NCBI GenBank assembly: GCA_934229385.1
Contig: CAKQDH010000006.1
Span: forward strand, 1-64,000
DNA from: an uncultured Oenococcus sp.
Lineage (GTDB): Bacteria; Bacillota; Bacilli; Lactobacillales; Lactobacillaceae
Length of the DNA: 64,000 nt
Reading direction: 5' to 3'
Shown here: one piece after another, positions 10,083-18,825 of the stretch
How positions within the stretch are numbered: position 1 is the stretch's first letter
Layout of the letters: every line of letters starts with the position of its first letter
Notes under the pieces: generated by a model
The model's database searches: none
Seen by the model: only the letters and a program-made list of their open reading frames with translations
Told to the model about the DNA's origin: nothing
Position numbers and translations under genes: made by a program

Positions 10083-10127
10083 TTAATAACGTAATTTGTT
10101 AAAAAAATTAACAAATTACGTTATTAA
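10083..10127. promoter_or_regulatory. Perfect 20-bp inverted repeat in divergent promoter region
   Basis: The arms 10083-10102 and 10108-10127 are exact reverse complements (centred on TTTGTTAA-AAAAA-TTAACAAA) with a 5-nt A loop. The repeat lies between the starts of the rhomboid gene (minus) and pxpB (plus), so it ends neither gene. Read as RNA on the plus strand it is followed by CTTTTATTATT, a poor U tract. It may be a repressor operator or a leader attenuator for the pxp operon. Confidence 0.6.
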
Positions 10128-10136
10128 CTTTTATTA

Positions 10137-10166
10137 TTGAACTAAATTAAAAATAAACTAGTTCAA
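10137..10166. promoter_or_regulatory. TTGAACTA inverted repeat upstream of pxpB
   Basis: TTGAACTA (10137-10144) and TAGTTCAA (10159-10166) form an 8-bp perfect inverted repeat with 14 nt between. The left half contains a -35-like TTGAAC. The repeat ends 28 nt before the pxpB start, so it is well placed to act as an operator. Confidence 0.35.
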
Positions 10167-10194
10167 ATTTTAGAAATAAATCTTAAGTCAATTT

Positions 10195-10914
10195 ATGGAT
10201 ACTTATAACATTATATATGTAGGAGAACAAGCTTTATCAATTGAATTCCCTAATAAAATTAGTCCAATGATAAATCAGCGGTTACAGTATCTAGCTAAAA
10301 TTATTCATCAAGAAAAATTAACGGGTGTTCAAGCAATTATTCCAGCTTATCATACTTTATTAGTAACTTTTAATCTTTTAAAAACTAATTTTCAAGTATT
10401 AAAAACAAAATTAATTCCAATTATTAATAATCATTTAAAAACTTCTTTACCTAAAAATAGAGTTTTAATAATTCCTGTTTGTTATGAAGAACCCTTTAAT
10501 CCAGATTTAAAAACAATAGCAAAATATGCTGGAATTACAAAAAAAGAAGTAGTTAAATTACATAGTAAGAAAAAATATCCTATTTATTTTTTAGGGTTTT
10601 TACCAAATTTTGCTTACATGGCTAGTGTTGATAAAAAAATTGCAATGCCACGTCTTTCTAAACCAAGATTAAAAATTCCTGCTGGGAGTGTCGGCATTGC
10701 TGGTTTTCAAACTGGCTTTTATCCTGTATCCTCACCGGGAGGATGGAGATTAATAGGACGTACCCCTCTTACTTTATATAACCCTAAATCTCCAGAACCT
10801 TTTTACCATGCTGGTGATGAAATAAAATTTCAGGCTATTACTAAGAATGAATTTAAAAGTATCCAACAAGATGAACATGAGAAAAGTTATAAAGTAAGGA
10901 TAATTAAAGAATGA
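10195..10914 (+). CDS. pxpB: 5-oxoprolinase subunit B (KipI family)
   Basis: With PxpC and PxpA this forms the prokaryotic ATP-dependent 5-oxoprolinase that reopens 5-oxoproline (pyroglutamate) to glutamate. Family features: the N-terminal GEQALSIEFPNKISP, the PVCYEE segment, then FLGFLPNFAYMASVD, RLSKPRLKIPAGSVGIAG, TGFYPVSSPGGWRLIGRTP. 239 residues is normal. The KipI name (inhibitor of sporulation kinase KinA) from Bacillus does not apply to a non-sporulating genus. The fold is the same as half of the urea carboxylase carboxyltransferase domain. First gene of a six-gene operon; ATG has no clear ribosome site. The stop codon directly abuts the pxpC start. Confidence 0.88.
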   Translation: MDTYNIIYVGEQALSIEFPNKISPMINQRLQYLAKIIHQEKLTGVQAIIPAYHTLLVTFNLLKTNFQVLKTKLIPIINNHLKTSLPKNRVLIIPVCYEEPFNPDLKTIAKYAGITKKEVVKLHSKKKYPIYFLGFLPNFAYMASVDKKIAMPRLSKPRLKIPAGSVGIAGFQTGFYPVSSPGGWRLIGRTPLTLYNPKSPEPFYHAGDEIKFQAITKNEFKSIQQDEHEKSYKVRIIKE

Positions 10915-11931
10915 ATGATGGAAAAATTAATTGTTATTAATCCAGGTTTTCAAGCTACGATTCAAGATTTAGGACGGCCAGCTTTTCAAAGTGATGGTTT
11001 TCCAGTTTCGGGGTTTATAGATTGGTTTTCTGGTAGGTTAGCAAATATTTTGTTAAATAACAAAGCAGATGCTTCTGAAATAGAATTTTCGTTAGTAGGA
11101 CCAGAAATAATCTTTAAAGCTCCTTCTTTTATAGCCATCACTGGTGGACAATGTTTTCCTAAATTAAATGGAAAATTAATAGTTACTAATCAAGCTGTTC
11201 GAATAAGAACTGGTGATCATTTAAAAATTGGACCGATTAAAAATGGACGTTTTGGCTATTTGGCTATTTCTGGAGGATTTTTTGTAAAGGAAGTTATGGG
11301 GAGTCGTTCAACCACTCTTAGACTTAATTTGGGAGGATATTTAGGCAGGCCTTTAAAAAAGGGTGATCGATTAAAATATAAAAATTGTAATTATTTACCC
11401 TGCCTAGCATATAGAAAGATAAATCAGAAAATTATTAATGAGCATAAAATTTTAAGCCTAAGGATTTTGCCAGGACCACAATGGAACATGTTTAGTTATA
11501 CTGATAAAAAGCAGTTCCAAACGCAACTTTATAAAATAACAGATGAAGCCGATCGTATGGGTTTTCGTATTTATGGAAAATCATTGGCTAAAAAGAGTGC
11601 CAATATGTTGTCTGAAGCAACTGTTGAAGGAGGCATTCAGATAACAGCTGGTGGTCAACCTATTATTTTATTATCTGATAGACAAACTACAGGTGGTTAT
11701 CCGATAATTGCTACAGTTTTAAAGTCTGACATTCCGAGATTAGTTCAAAGCCAAAATGAGCAATTAATAAAATTTAGTTTAGTTAATTTAAAAGAAGCTC
11801 AAAGAGTTTTTATCCAAAAAATAAATACTTTAAAAAAAATAAAAACTACGATTAGTTTACAGAAATTTAAAGAGCCTATTGGTATAAATCGTCCGACTGC
11901 ACAACGTATTCAAACTCTATTTAGAAGGTGA
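10915..11931 (+). CDS. pxpC: 5-oxoprolinase subunit C (KipA/biotin-dependent carboxyltransferase family)
   Basis: Partner of PxpB in 5-oxoproline hydrolysis. The N-terminal INPGFQATIQDLGRPAFQ, GFPVSGFIDWFSGRLAN, FIAITGGQ, GGYLGRPLKKGD and the C-terminal SEATVEGGIQI followed by ILLSDRQTTGGYPIIATV are typical of the family, usually labelled 'biotin-dependent carboxyltransferase family protein'. 338 residues is full length. PxpB and PxpC together equal the carboxyltransferase domain of urea carboxylase. Two ATGs in a row (10915 and 10918) could start it. It overlaps accB by 4 nt, so the operon is translationally coupled. Confidence 0.88.
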   Translation: MMEKLIVINPGFQATIQDLGRPAFQSDGFPVSGFIDWFSGRLANILLNNKADASEIEFSLVGPEIIFKAPSFIAITGGQCFPKLNGKLIVTNQAVRIRTGDHLKIGPIKNGRFGYLAISGGFFVKEVMGSRSTTLRLNLGGYLGRPLKKGDRLKYKNCNYLPCLAYRKINQKIINEHKILSLRILPGPQWNMFSYTDKKQFQTQLYKITDEADRMGFRIYGKSLAKKSANMLSEATVEGGIQITAGGQPIILLSDRQTTGGYPIIATVLKSDIPRLVQSQNEQLIKFSLVNLKEAQRVFIQKINTLKKIKTTISLQKFKEPIGINRPTAQRIQTLFRR

Positions 11932-12353
11932 TGATCTTTATGAAAGATGAGGAAATAAAATTTCTAGTTAACGTACTCAAAAAGAATAGTTTATCACAAA
12001 TAGTTTATAAGAATAATAAAGAGAAAATTATTTTAAAACAAGAATTAAATCAAACTATATCCCCAAAGCAATCTCTTAATTTACCGAGAGAAAAACCTAA
12101 CAAACAAAAAATTACAAAAAAAGTTACGATTAATTCGCCAAGTGTTGGTACTTTTTACACCGCTAAAAATCCTAAAGATCCCCCCTTAGTAAAGGTAGGT
12201 AATCATGTTTCAGTAGGAGACACTATTGGGATTGTTGAAGCTATGAAAATGATGAAAGAAATTAAAGCTGATAAAGCCGGCATAGTTAATGCTATTTTGG
12301 TTAAAGATGGTCAAGGAGTAGAATTTAATGAACCGCTTATTCAACTCAAATAA
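11928..12353 (+). CDS. accB: Biotin carboxyl carrier protein
   Basis: Carries CO2 on biotin between a biotin carboxylase and a carboxyltransferase. The C-terminal ~75 residues form the biotinyl domain with VEAMKMM (Lys107 in this frame is the biotinylated residue). Before it come a Pro/Lys-rich linker and an AccB-type N-terminal helix region (EIKFLVNVLKKNSLSQIVY). Start uncertain: GTG at 11928 or ATG at 11940 (MKDEEIKF), both after AGAAGG. The reading frame runs 26 nt into accC. Its place right after pxpBC, with no accA or accD nearby, suggests that its partner may be PxpBC and not acetyl-CoA carboxyltransferase. Confidence 0.85.
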   Translation: MMIFMKDEEIKFLVNVLKKNSLSQIVYKNNKEKIILKQELNQTISPKQSLNLPREKPNKQKITKKVTINSPSVGTFYTAKNPKDPPLVKVGNHVSVGDTIGIVEAMKMMKEIKADKAGIVNAILVKDGQGVEFNEPLIQLK

Positions 12354-13704
12354 GCCTATAAATAAGTGGGCGTTTAAAAAAGTTTTAATTGCAAATCGGG
12401 GCGAAATAGCTATTAGGATTATTAGAGCGTGCCGGCAATTAGGGTTAGAAACTGTGGCCGTTTATTCTTTAGCTGATAAAAAAGCTTTGCATACACAATT
12501 AGCTGATCAAGCTATTTGTATTGGGCCAGCAGATCCTTTAAAGAGTTATCTTAATATTCCGAGAATAATTGAAGCTGCTAAATTAATGGGTGTTCAAGCT
12601 ATTCATCCAGGTTATGGATTTTTATCAGAAAATGCTAATTTTGCGCGAGTATGTGAAAAAAATAATTTAATTTTCATTGGGCCTAGTGCCAAAATAATTT
12701 CCTTTCTGGGGAATAAAGAACAAGCTCGCCTTACAATGTCAAAGGCTGGAATGCCAATTATTAAAGGGAGCTTAAAAGCTATTACTAGTTTAGAAAAAGC
12801 TAAAGAGCAGGCGCTAAAAATTGGTTTCCCTCTAGTTATTAAAGCAAGTGCTGGCGGAGGAGGAAAAGGTTTAAGATTAGTTAAAAAAAAGAATAATTTT
12901 GAAAAAAAGTTCCAATTAGCCCAACAAGAAGCTAAGGCGACCTTTAATGATGACCATATGTATTTAGAAAAATATTTATCTCATCCTAGGCATATTGAAG
13001 TACAAATTATTGCCGATAAAACTGGAAATGTAACTGTTATTGGAGAAAGAGACTGTACTATTCAACATAATCATCAAAAGATTATAGAAGAGGCTCCAGC
13101 TGTTGTTTTAAAGGAAAAAACTCGGAGGCGGATGTTTAAAATTTGCAAAGTAGCTGTAGAAAAACTTCATTATATGGGGCTAGGAACTATAGAGTTTTTA
13201 TATGAAAATGATAGAAATTTTTATTTTATGGAAATGAATACCAGGGTTCAAGTTGAACATCCAGTTACTGAATTAACAACAAGCTTAAATTTAATTATTA
13301 GTCAATTTAAAGCAGCGGCTGGAGAAAAATTATCTGAAAATCAGCCTTTTGAATCGGGATTTGCTTTAGAATGTAGAATAAATGCTTTGAACCCTGGTAC
13401 TATAATTGGTCTTCATTTACCGGGCGGTTTTGGGATTAGAGTGGACACCGCTATTTATCAAGGATATTATGTACCCCCCAATTATGATGGGTTAATTGCT
13501 AAAATTATTGTTTTTGGTCGTAAACGAACGTTTGTTTTACATCAAATGGAAAATATTATTGATGAAACGGTTATAAAGGGCATTAAGACAAATCTTAATT
13601 TGCTTGAACAAATTTTATCAGAACCTGATATGAAAGAACAAAAGACTGATGTGAACTGGTTGGATCAAAAAATAAATTTTTCAGGAGAAAAGAATGAAAA
13701 CTAA
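12328..13704 (+). CDS. accC: Biotin carboxylase
   Basis: Carboxylates biotin on the carrier protein using bicarbonate and ATP. N-domain KVLIANRGEIAIRI, the HPGYGFLSENA loop, ATP-grasp glycine loop KASAGGGGKGLR, ERDCTIQHNHQK and catalytic EMNTRVQVEHPVTE are all intact; 458 residues is full length. An AAGGAG 9 nt before the ATG at 12328 supports this start inside the end of accB. The chain of overlaps pxpC-accB-accC-ycsI argues for one polycistronic message. It may serve fatty acid synthesis, but the location points to a 5-oxoproline-linked carboxylase. Confidence 0.9.
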   Translation: MNRLFNSNKPINKWAFKKVLIANRGEIAIRIIRACRQLGLETVAVYSLADKKALHTQLADQAICIGPADPLKSYLNIPRIIEAAKLMGVQAIHPGYGFLSENANFARVCEKNNLIFIGPSAKIISFLGNKEQARLTMSKAGMPIIKGSLKAITSLEKAKEQALKIGFPLVIKASAGGGGKGLRLVKKKNNFEKKFQLAQQEAKATFNDDHMYLEKYLSHPRHIEVQIIADKTGNVTVIGERDCTIQHNHQKIIEEAPAVVLKEKTRRRMFKICKVAVEKLHYMGLGTIEFLYENDRNFYFMEMNTRVQVEHPVTELTTSLNLIISQFKAAAGEKLSENQPFESGFALECRINALNPGTIIGLHLPGGFGIRVDTAIYQGYYVPPNYDGLIAKIIVFGRKRTFVLHQMENIIDETVIKGIKTNLNLLEQILSEPDMKEQKTDVNWLDQKINFSGEKNEN

Positions 13705-14485
13705 CCTTTCTCATATAAAACCCGTTGAATTGCGGCATTTAATTAGAAAAGGAATTTTTACTAAACCAACAAGTGGCTTATGCCCTGGTTTTACTCAAGT
13801 TAATTTAGTTATCATTCCATCCGATTTGGCTTATGATTTCTTATTATTTACTCAAAGAAATCCTCGTCCTTGCCCGATTTTAGAAGTAGCTGATATTGGA
13901 AGCCGCAAATTGCATTATTTAGCCCAGGATATTGATCTAGCAAATGATTTTCCTAAATATAATATTTATCAGTATGGGAAGTTAACGAAAACTTGTCAAT
14001 CTGTAGGTAATATCTGGCAGAAAAATTTTATTAGTTTTCTTATTGGGTGCAGTTTTTCTTTTGAATCAGAACTAATTTCTTCTGGAATAGAAGTTCGTAA
14101 TATAACGGAGCACGTAAATGTTCCCATGTATAAAACTAATATACCTTTAAGAAAAGCAGGTCCGTTTCAAGGAAAAATGGTAGTAAGTATGCGGCCGATT
14201 CCTGAGAAACAAGTTCCAAAAGTTGTTCAGGTTACAGCTAATATGCCTAAAGTACATGGTGCTCCTATTCAAATTGGTGATCCTTCATCAATTGGTATTA
14301 ATAGCCTTATTCGACCAGATTATGGAGATCCAGTAACGATTAAGGATGGAGAAATTCCAGTTTTTTGGCCTTGCGGTGTGACTCCTCAAAATGTCATTAT
14401 GAATGTAAAACCTTCATTAGTTATAACTCATACACCGGGACATATGTTGGTTACAGATATAGTTAATGAAACCTTGAAATATTAA
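13694..14485 (+). CDS. ycsI: DUF1445 / YcsI family, D-glutamate cyclase-like
   Basis: Member of the YcsI (DUF1445) family, annotated as 'putative hydro-lyase' and related to the mammalian D-glutamate cyclase that turns D-glutamate into 5-oxo-D-proline. Visible family segments: IRKGIFTKPTSGLCPGFTQ near the N-terminus, FLIGCSFSFESELISSGIE with its Cys, the NVPMYKTNIPL strand, and VFWPCGVTPQNVIM at the C-terminus. 263 residues is full length. ATG follows AGGAGAAAAG, and the gene overlaps accC by 11 nt. Producing 5-oxoproline next to the enzyme that consumes it would make biochemical sense, but the activity of the bacterial members is inferred. Confidence 0.8.
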   Translation: MKTNLSHIKPVELRHLIRKGIFTKPTSGLCPGFTQVNLVIIPSDLAYDFLLFTQRNPRPCPILEVADIGSRKLHYLAQDIDLANDFPKYNIYQYGKLTKTCQSVGNIWQKNFISFLIGCSFSFESELISSGIEVRNITEHVNVPMYKTNIPLRKAGPFQGKMVVSMRPIPEKQVPKVVQVTANMPKVHGAPIQIGDPSSIGINSLIRPDYGDPVTIKDGEIPVFWPCGVTPQNVIMNVKPSLVITHTPGHMLVTDIVNETLKY

Positions 14486-14510
14486 AAAATAATAAAATTA
14501 AGGAGCTAAA

Positions 14511-15260
14511 ATGTTAACGATAGATTTAAATAGTGACCTCGGAGAAAGTTTTGGTAGATATACTTTAGGAAATGATAGTGCTCTGATTCCTTTAATAAGT
14601 TCGGCTAATATTGCTTGTGGTTATCATGCTGGAGACCCTAACACAATGTTTAAAACGGTTAGATTAGCAGAAAAATCTGGTGTAGGCGTGGGGGCTCACC
14701 CCTCTTTTCCTGATTTAAATGGGTTTGGCAGACGATATATGTCTATGCAACTTGAAGATGTTACTCATATGATAATTTATCAGATTGCAGCTCTTTTGGG
14801 TTTTACAAAGAATCATCGCCTGCATCATGTTAAACCCCATGGTGCTTTATATAATGCTGCTGGTAAAAATTTAAAACTAGCAATGGCCATTTGTAAAGGT
14901 ATCAAATTTGTAGATCCAGATATAAGGGTTTACGGCCTTTCTAATAGCTGCTTGATTCAAGCTGCAAAAAATTTAAAACTTCCATTTGTTCAGGAAGTTT
15001 TTGCTGATAGGAATTATGAAGAAGATGGTAGCTTAGTTCCTCGGACTCAACAAAAAGCCGTTTTAACGGATCCAGATTTTATAGCAAAAAGAGCTGTTAA
15101 TATGATTAAAACTAAATCTGTAATTTCTATCACTGGGAAAAAAGTACCCTTGGCAGTTGATTCCATTTGTGTTCATGGAGACAATCAAAAAGCACTTTTT
15201 ATAGTAAAAAAAATTATAACAAATTTAAAACAAAATAAAATTATCATGAAAAAGTCATAA
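14511..15260 (+). CDS. pxpA: 5-oxoprolinase subunit A (LamB/YcsF family)
   Basis: Catalytic partner of PxpBC in opening 5-oxoproline. The conserved N-terminus DLNSDLGESFG, SSANIACGYHAGDP, GVGAHPSFPDLNGFGRR, HHVKPHGALYN and FADRNYEEDGSLVPR are all present, with acidic and histidine residues typical of this beta/alpha-barrel family. 249 residues is normal. ATG preceded by AAGGAGCT. Last gene of the operon, 25 nt after ycsI; a weak hairpin follows before the convergent purD. Confidence 0.9.
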   Translation: MLTIDLNSDLGESFGRYTLGNDSALIPLISSANIACGYHAGDPNTMFKTVRLAEKSGVGVGAHPSFPDLNGFGRRYMSMQLEDVTHMIIYQIAALLGFTKNHRLHHVKPHGALYNAAGKNLKLAMAICKGIKFVDPDIRVYGLSNSCLIQAAKNLKLPFVQEVFADRNYEEDGSLVPRTQQKAVLTDPDFIAKRAVNMIKTKSVISITGKKVPLAVDSICVHGDNQKALFIVKKIITNLKQNKIIMKKS

Positions 15261-15300
15261 AAATTTCTAATAAAGAATATAAATTAAAAACAAATAATAG

Positions 15301-15375
15301 AAATAAAAAATAGATAGCCTAAAAATTTTATAGAATTTTTTTAAAACTAAGGATAATAAACGCTATTTTTTATTT
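15301..15375. terminator. Possible bidirectional terminator between pxpA and purD
   Basis: AAATAAAAAATAG (15301-15313) and CTATTTTTTATTT (15363-15375) are perfect reverse complements, with an inner AAAAATT/AATTTTT hairpin between. The stem is almost all A-T, so its strength is doubtful, but it is the only inverted repeat in the convergent gap. Confidence 0.35.
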
Positions 15376-15406
15376 TATTTGTTCTTATTTAATTTGTTTA
15401 AACAAG

Positions 15407-16636
15407 TTATAAATCTTTATAACCAATATCTTTACGATAATAAAAATTATTTAAATTGATTTTATCTAACTCTTGATATACTCTTTTTTGGGTAGCTAAT
15501 AGATCTTTTTTATGATCTACGATTGTAAAAATTCTACCTCCCGAGCTATATCTTTTTTTATTTTTTTCTAAAATACCAGCATAAAATACATTTTGAGGTA
15601 AATTTGGAATAAATATGTTTTGTTTAGGATGAGAAGGATAGCCTGGAGCACAGACTGTAACTCCTAGGTAAAAATTATCTTTTTGCCATTTTATTTTCGG
15701 CTTTCGATTATTTATGAGGCTTATAACCAATTGGTAGAAATCACTTTTAAGTTGTGGTAGGAGAACTTGTGTTTCTGGGTCTCCTAAACGGACGTTATAT
15801 TCAATAACCTTTGGTCCTTTTTGGGTTAATATGCATCCAATATAAATAACACCCGTATAATTGTATTTTTCTTTTTTTAAGCCGTTAATAGTAGGCTTAA
15901 TAATATTTTTTATTACCTGTTTTTTTATATTTTTATTAATATGTGGTATTGGAGAATAAGCCCCCATTCCCCCAGTATTTGGTCCTTTTTCACCTTTATA
16001 AAGTTTTTTATGATCTTGAGCAAATGGTGAGAGAATTTCGTTATCAGGACTAATAAATAAGAAGATTGAGAATTCTTCTCCTTTTAAGAAATTTTCAATT
16101 AGTATTTTGCCAGATTTTTTTAAACTTTTTTTAATTATTGAAGGTATTTCCTTTTTATTTCGGGTTATAGTAACGCCCTTACCTCCTGCTAAACCGTTTT
16201 CTTTTATTACCATAGGCGAAGGTATTTTATCAGCATATTTTTTTGCCTGAAGATAGTTGGTGAATGACTTATATTCAGCAGTAGGGATTTTGTTTTTTCG
16301 CATGAATTCCTTAGCAAATTTTTTATCACTCTCTAAGCGGGATGATTTTTTATCTGGTCCAAAAATTTTAAACCCTTTAGAGCTGAAATAATCAACTATT
16401 CCCTTAGCTAAGGGTAACTCAGGACCTACAAAAATTAGATTTATATTTTTATTTTTACAAAATGATAGTAATTTTTTAAAATTTAATTCTGCAATATTAA
16501 CGCATATAATTTTATGTGCTACCATACCTGGATTTCCAGGGGCACAATAAACTTTATCGACTTGAGGGCTTTTTAAAAATGTTGTGGCAATAACATCTTC
16601 TCGACCTCCAGAGCCAATAACAAGAACTTTTGACAT
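15407..16636 (-). CDS. purD: Phosphoribosylamine-glycine ligase
   Basis: Second step of de novo purine synthesis: ligates glycine to phosphoribosylamine with ATP, giving GAR. N-terminal KVLVIGSGGREDVIA, the ATP-grasp segment VIKENGLAGGKGVTI, GPNTGGMGAYSP and VIEYNVRLGDPETQV are diagnostic. 409 residues, full length. Note that GREDVIA replaces the usual GREHA(L/I) near the N-terminus, so the His is an Asp here. Last gene of the purine operon, 65 bp after purH, with its own AAAGGTG site. Confidence 0.93.
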   Translation of the reverse strand: MSKVLVIGSGGREDVIATTFLKSPQVDKVYCAPGNPGMVAHKIICVNIAELNFKKLLSFCKNKNINLIFVGPELPLAKGIVDYFSSKGFKIFGPDKKSSRLESDKKFAKEFMRKNKIPTAEYKSFTNYLQAKKYADKIPSPMVIKENGLAGGKGVTITRNKKEIPSIIKKSLKKSGKILIENFLKGEEFSIFLFISPDNEILSPFAQDHKKLYKGEKGPNTGGMGAYSPIPHINKNIKKQVIKNIIKPTINGLKKEKYNYTGVIYIGCILTQKGPKVIEYNVRLGDPETQVLLPQLKSDFYQLVISLINNRKPKIKWQKDNFYLGVTVCAPGYPSHPKQNIFIPNLPQNVFYAGILEKNKKRYSSGGRIFTIVDHKKDLLATQKRVYQELDKINLNNFYYRKDIGYKDL

Positions 16637-16701
16637 GGGTAATTCACCTTTTTATTGTAATTTATAAATGTTTATAATGATTTACTAATAATATTATATT
16701 T

Positions 16702-18231
16702 TTAATGCCTAAAATGCCTTGTCCCTGTCATTACCATAGATATGCCAAACTTATTAGCCATATTAATAGAGTCTTGATCTCGAATACTTCCCCCGGGTTG
16801 AATTATGGCTTTGATATCATGTTTAGCTGCGTATTCTACACAGTCGGGCATAGGAAAAAAGGCATCTGAGGCTAAAATAGCTTTTTCGTAACCGTCTTTT
16901 GGCATAGCTTTTTTTATCGCAATTTTTGCAGAATCAATTCTATTAGGTTGACCAGCACCAACACCTAAAGTTTTATGGCCAGTTGCAACTACAATAGCAT
17001 TACTTTTAACAAATTTAACTACATGCTGACCAAATTGAAGCGCTTTTAATTGAGATTGAGTAGGTTGCTTTTTAGTTACTACTTTAAAATCTTTAATTTT
17101 ATCAACTTGATGATCGGTTTCTTGCATTAATAAACCTCCGCTAACAGAAATGGTTTCGAATTTATCTGGTTTATTTTTTTGAGTTAAATCTATCTTTAGT
17201 AAACGAATATTTTTCTTTTTTTCTAAAATAGTAAGGGCCTCTTTACTAAAAGAAGGAGCAATGACAATTTCTAAAAATATTTTATGCATTTTTTTTGCTG
17301 TATCTGTGTCAACTTCTCGATTGACAGCAATAATGCCCCCAAAAATTGACATTGAATCGGAAGCATAAGCTTCATTCCAAGCAATGCTTAAATTCTTGGC
17401 AATACCAACACCACAAGGACTCATATGTTTCATAGCGATAACTGCTGGTTCGTTAAATTCTGCAACCATATTTAAAGCAGCATTTGCATCTTTAATATTA
17501 TTAAAGGATAATTTTTTTCCGTGAAGTTGTTTTCCAATAATTGAGAGGTTAGATTTCTTTTCTTTTTGATAGAAAGCAGCTTTTTGGTGACTGTTTTCCC
17601 CATATCGAAGTTCCTGTAATTTTTCGTAAGGTAGAACTAATTTTCTTGGAAATTCTTCTGAGGAAAAATGTTTGGCAATTAAAGCGTCATAGGAAGCAGT
17701 CCAACTAAAAATTTTTATAGCTAGTTTTTTCCTAAATTTATAATCATCTTTATGATTTTTTAAAGCTTCAATTATTAAATCATAATCTTTAGGATCGATT
17801 ACAGGTAAAACGCTTTTAAAATTTTTTGCTGCAGCCCGTAACATAGAAGGGCCGCCAATATCAATTTTGTTAATGACTTCTTTTTCAGTTGAATTAGGTT
17901 TTTCTATTGTTTGTTTAAAAGGATAAAAATTTACATCAATCAGATCAATTGGTTTTATTTTTTTACTTTTAATTTCCTCTATATGCTTTGGATTATCTTT
18001 TTGAGCTAAAATGCCACCAAAAATATTAGGATGGAGGGTTTTAATTCTTCCATCTAACATTTCTGGGAACCCAGTAATTTCTTTGATTTTTGTAAATTTT
18101 ATTCCTGCTTTTTGAAGGACTTTGCCAGTTCCTCCTGTAGAAATTAATTCATAATTTAATTTTATTAATTTTTTAGCAAAACCTATTAAATTTTCCTTAT
18201 TTGATACGCTAATAAGAGCTCTTTTTGTCAT
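16702..18231 (-). CDS. purH: Bifunctional AICAR formyltransferase / IMP cyclohydrolase
   Basis: Performs the last two steps to IMP, using 10-formyl-tetrahydrofolate. The N-terminal MGS-like cyclohydrolase domain (residues 1-~145) has [31 protein letters not shown] and [10 protein letters not shown]. The C-terminal transformylase domain has [14 protein letters not shown] and [10 protein letters not shown], with the catalytic Lys-His pair visible in AMKHMSPCG. 509 residues is full length. It starts one base after purN ends, with AAGGAG upstream. Confidence 0.95.
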   Translation of the reverse strand: MTKRALISVSNKENLIGFAKKLIKLNYELISTGGTGKVLQKAGIKFTKIKEITGFPEMLDGRIKTLHPNIFGGILAQKDNPKHIEEIKSKKIKPIDLIDVNFYPFKQTIEKPNSTEKEVINKIDIGGPSMLRAAAKNFKSVLPVIDPKDYDLIIEALKNHKDDYKFRKKLAIKIFSWTASYDALIAKHFSSEEFPRKLVLPYEKLQELRYGENSHQKAAFYQKEKKSNLSIIGKQLHGKKLSFNNIKDANAALNMVAEFNEPAVIAMKHMSPCGVGIAKNLSIAWNEAYASDSMSIFGGIIAVNREVDTDTAKKMHKIFLEIVIAPSFSKEALTILEKKKNIRLLKIDLTQKNKPDKFETISVSGGLLMQETDHQVDKIKDFKVVTKKQPTQSQLKALQFGQHVVKFVKSNAIVVATGHKTLGVGAGQPNRIDSAKIAIKKAMPKDGYEKAILASDAFFPMPDCVEYAAKHDIKAIIQPGGSIRDQDSINMANKFGISMVMTGTRHFRH

Positions 18232-18825
18232 TTATATTTCTCCTTTTTGAAATAAATATTGAACCGTTTCCGGATATAATTTATGTTCTGTATGATGAAT
18301 TCTTTGTGTTAATTTTTCCAAATTATCATTTTTATAGATAGGGACCTTTCTTTGGGCAATAATTTCCCCCGTGTCAATCCCCTTATCAACCCAATGAACG
18401 GTTACTCCTGTATTTTTTGCTTTAGCGTTGAAAGCATCTTTAATACCAGTCTTACCTGGAAAATGAGGTAATAAGGCAGGATGAATATTGATTATTTTTC
18501 CTTCATATTTAGAAAGTATAGTAGGTCCGATTATACGCATGTATCCAGCTAAAATAATAAAATTAATTTTTTCTTTTTTTAATTTTTTTAAAATAATTTT
18601 TTCGCTAATAATTTTATTAGAATATTTTTTAAAATTGATAACAAAGGTAGGAATTAACTCTTTTTTGCTTCTATTTAATACATTTGCTTTTTGATGGTCA
18701 CATATTAACAATTTAACCTTAAGAGGCAAATTTGTTTTTTTAAAATAATGAACTAGAGCAGAAAAATTAGTTCCTTCCCCTGAAGCGAAGATGGCAAGAT
18801 TCTTTGGGTAAGAATTTTTGAGCAT
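18232..18825 (-). CDS. purN: Phosphoribosylglycinamide formyltransferase
   Basis: Transfers a formyl group from 10-formyl-tetrahydrofolate to GAR (third purine step). LAIFASGEGTNFSAL at the N-terminus binds phosphate; the catalytic set Asn-His-Asp is in IINIHPALLPHFPG and VHWVDKGIDTGEIIAQ. 197 residues is normal. The start overlaps the purM stop by one base (TAATG), after GAGGAAAC. Confidence 0.94.
   Translation of the reverse strand: MLKNSYPKNLAIFASGEGTNFSALVHYFKKTNLPLKVKLLICDHQKANVLNRSKKELIPTFVINFKKYSNKIISEKIILKKLKKEKINFIILAGYMRIIGPTILSKYEGKIINIHPALLPHFPGKTGIKDAFNAKAKNTGVTVHWVDKGIDTGEIIAQRKVPIYKNDNLEKLTQRIHHTEHKLYPETVQYLFQKGEI

Noticed and set aside
10195-11931. KipI/KipA as sporulation kinase inhibitors, or allophanate hydrolase subunits
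   Set aside because: The pxpA-linked context defines 5-oxoprolinase; there is no sign of sporulation or urea genes.
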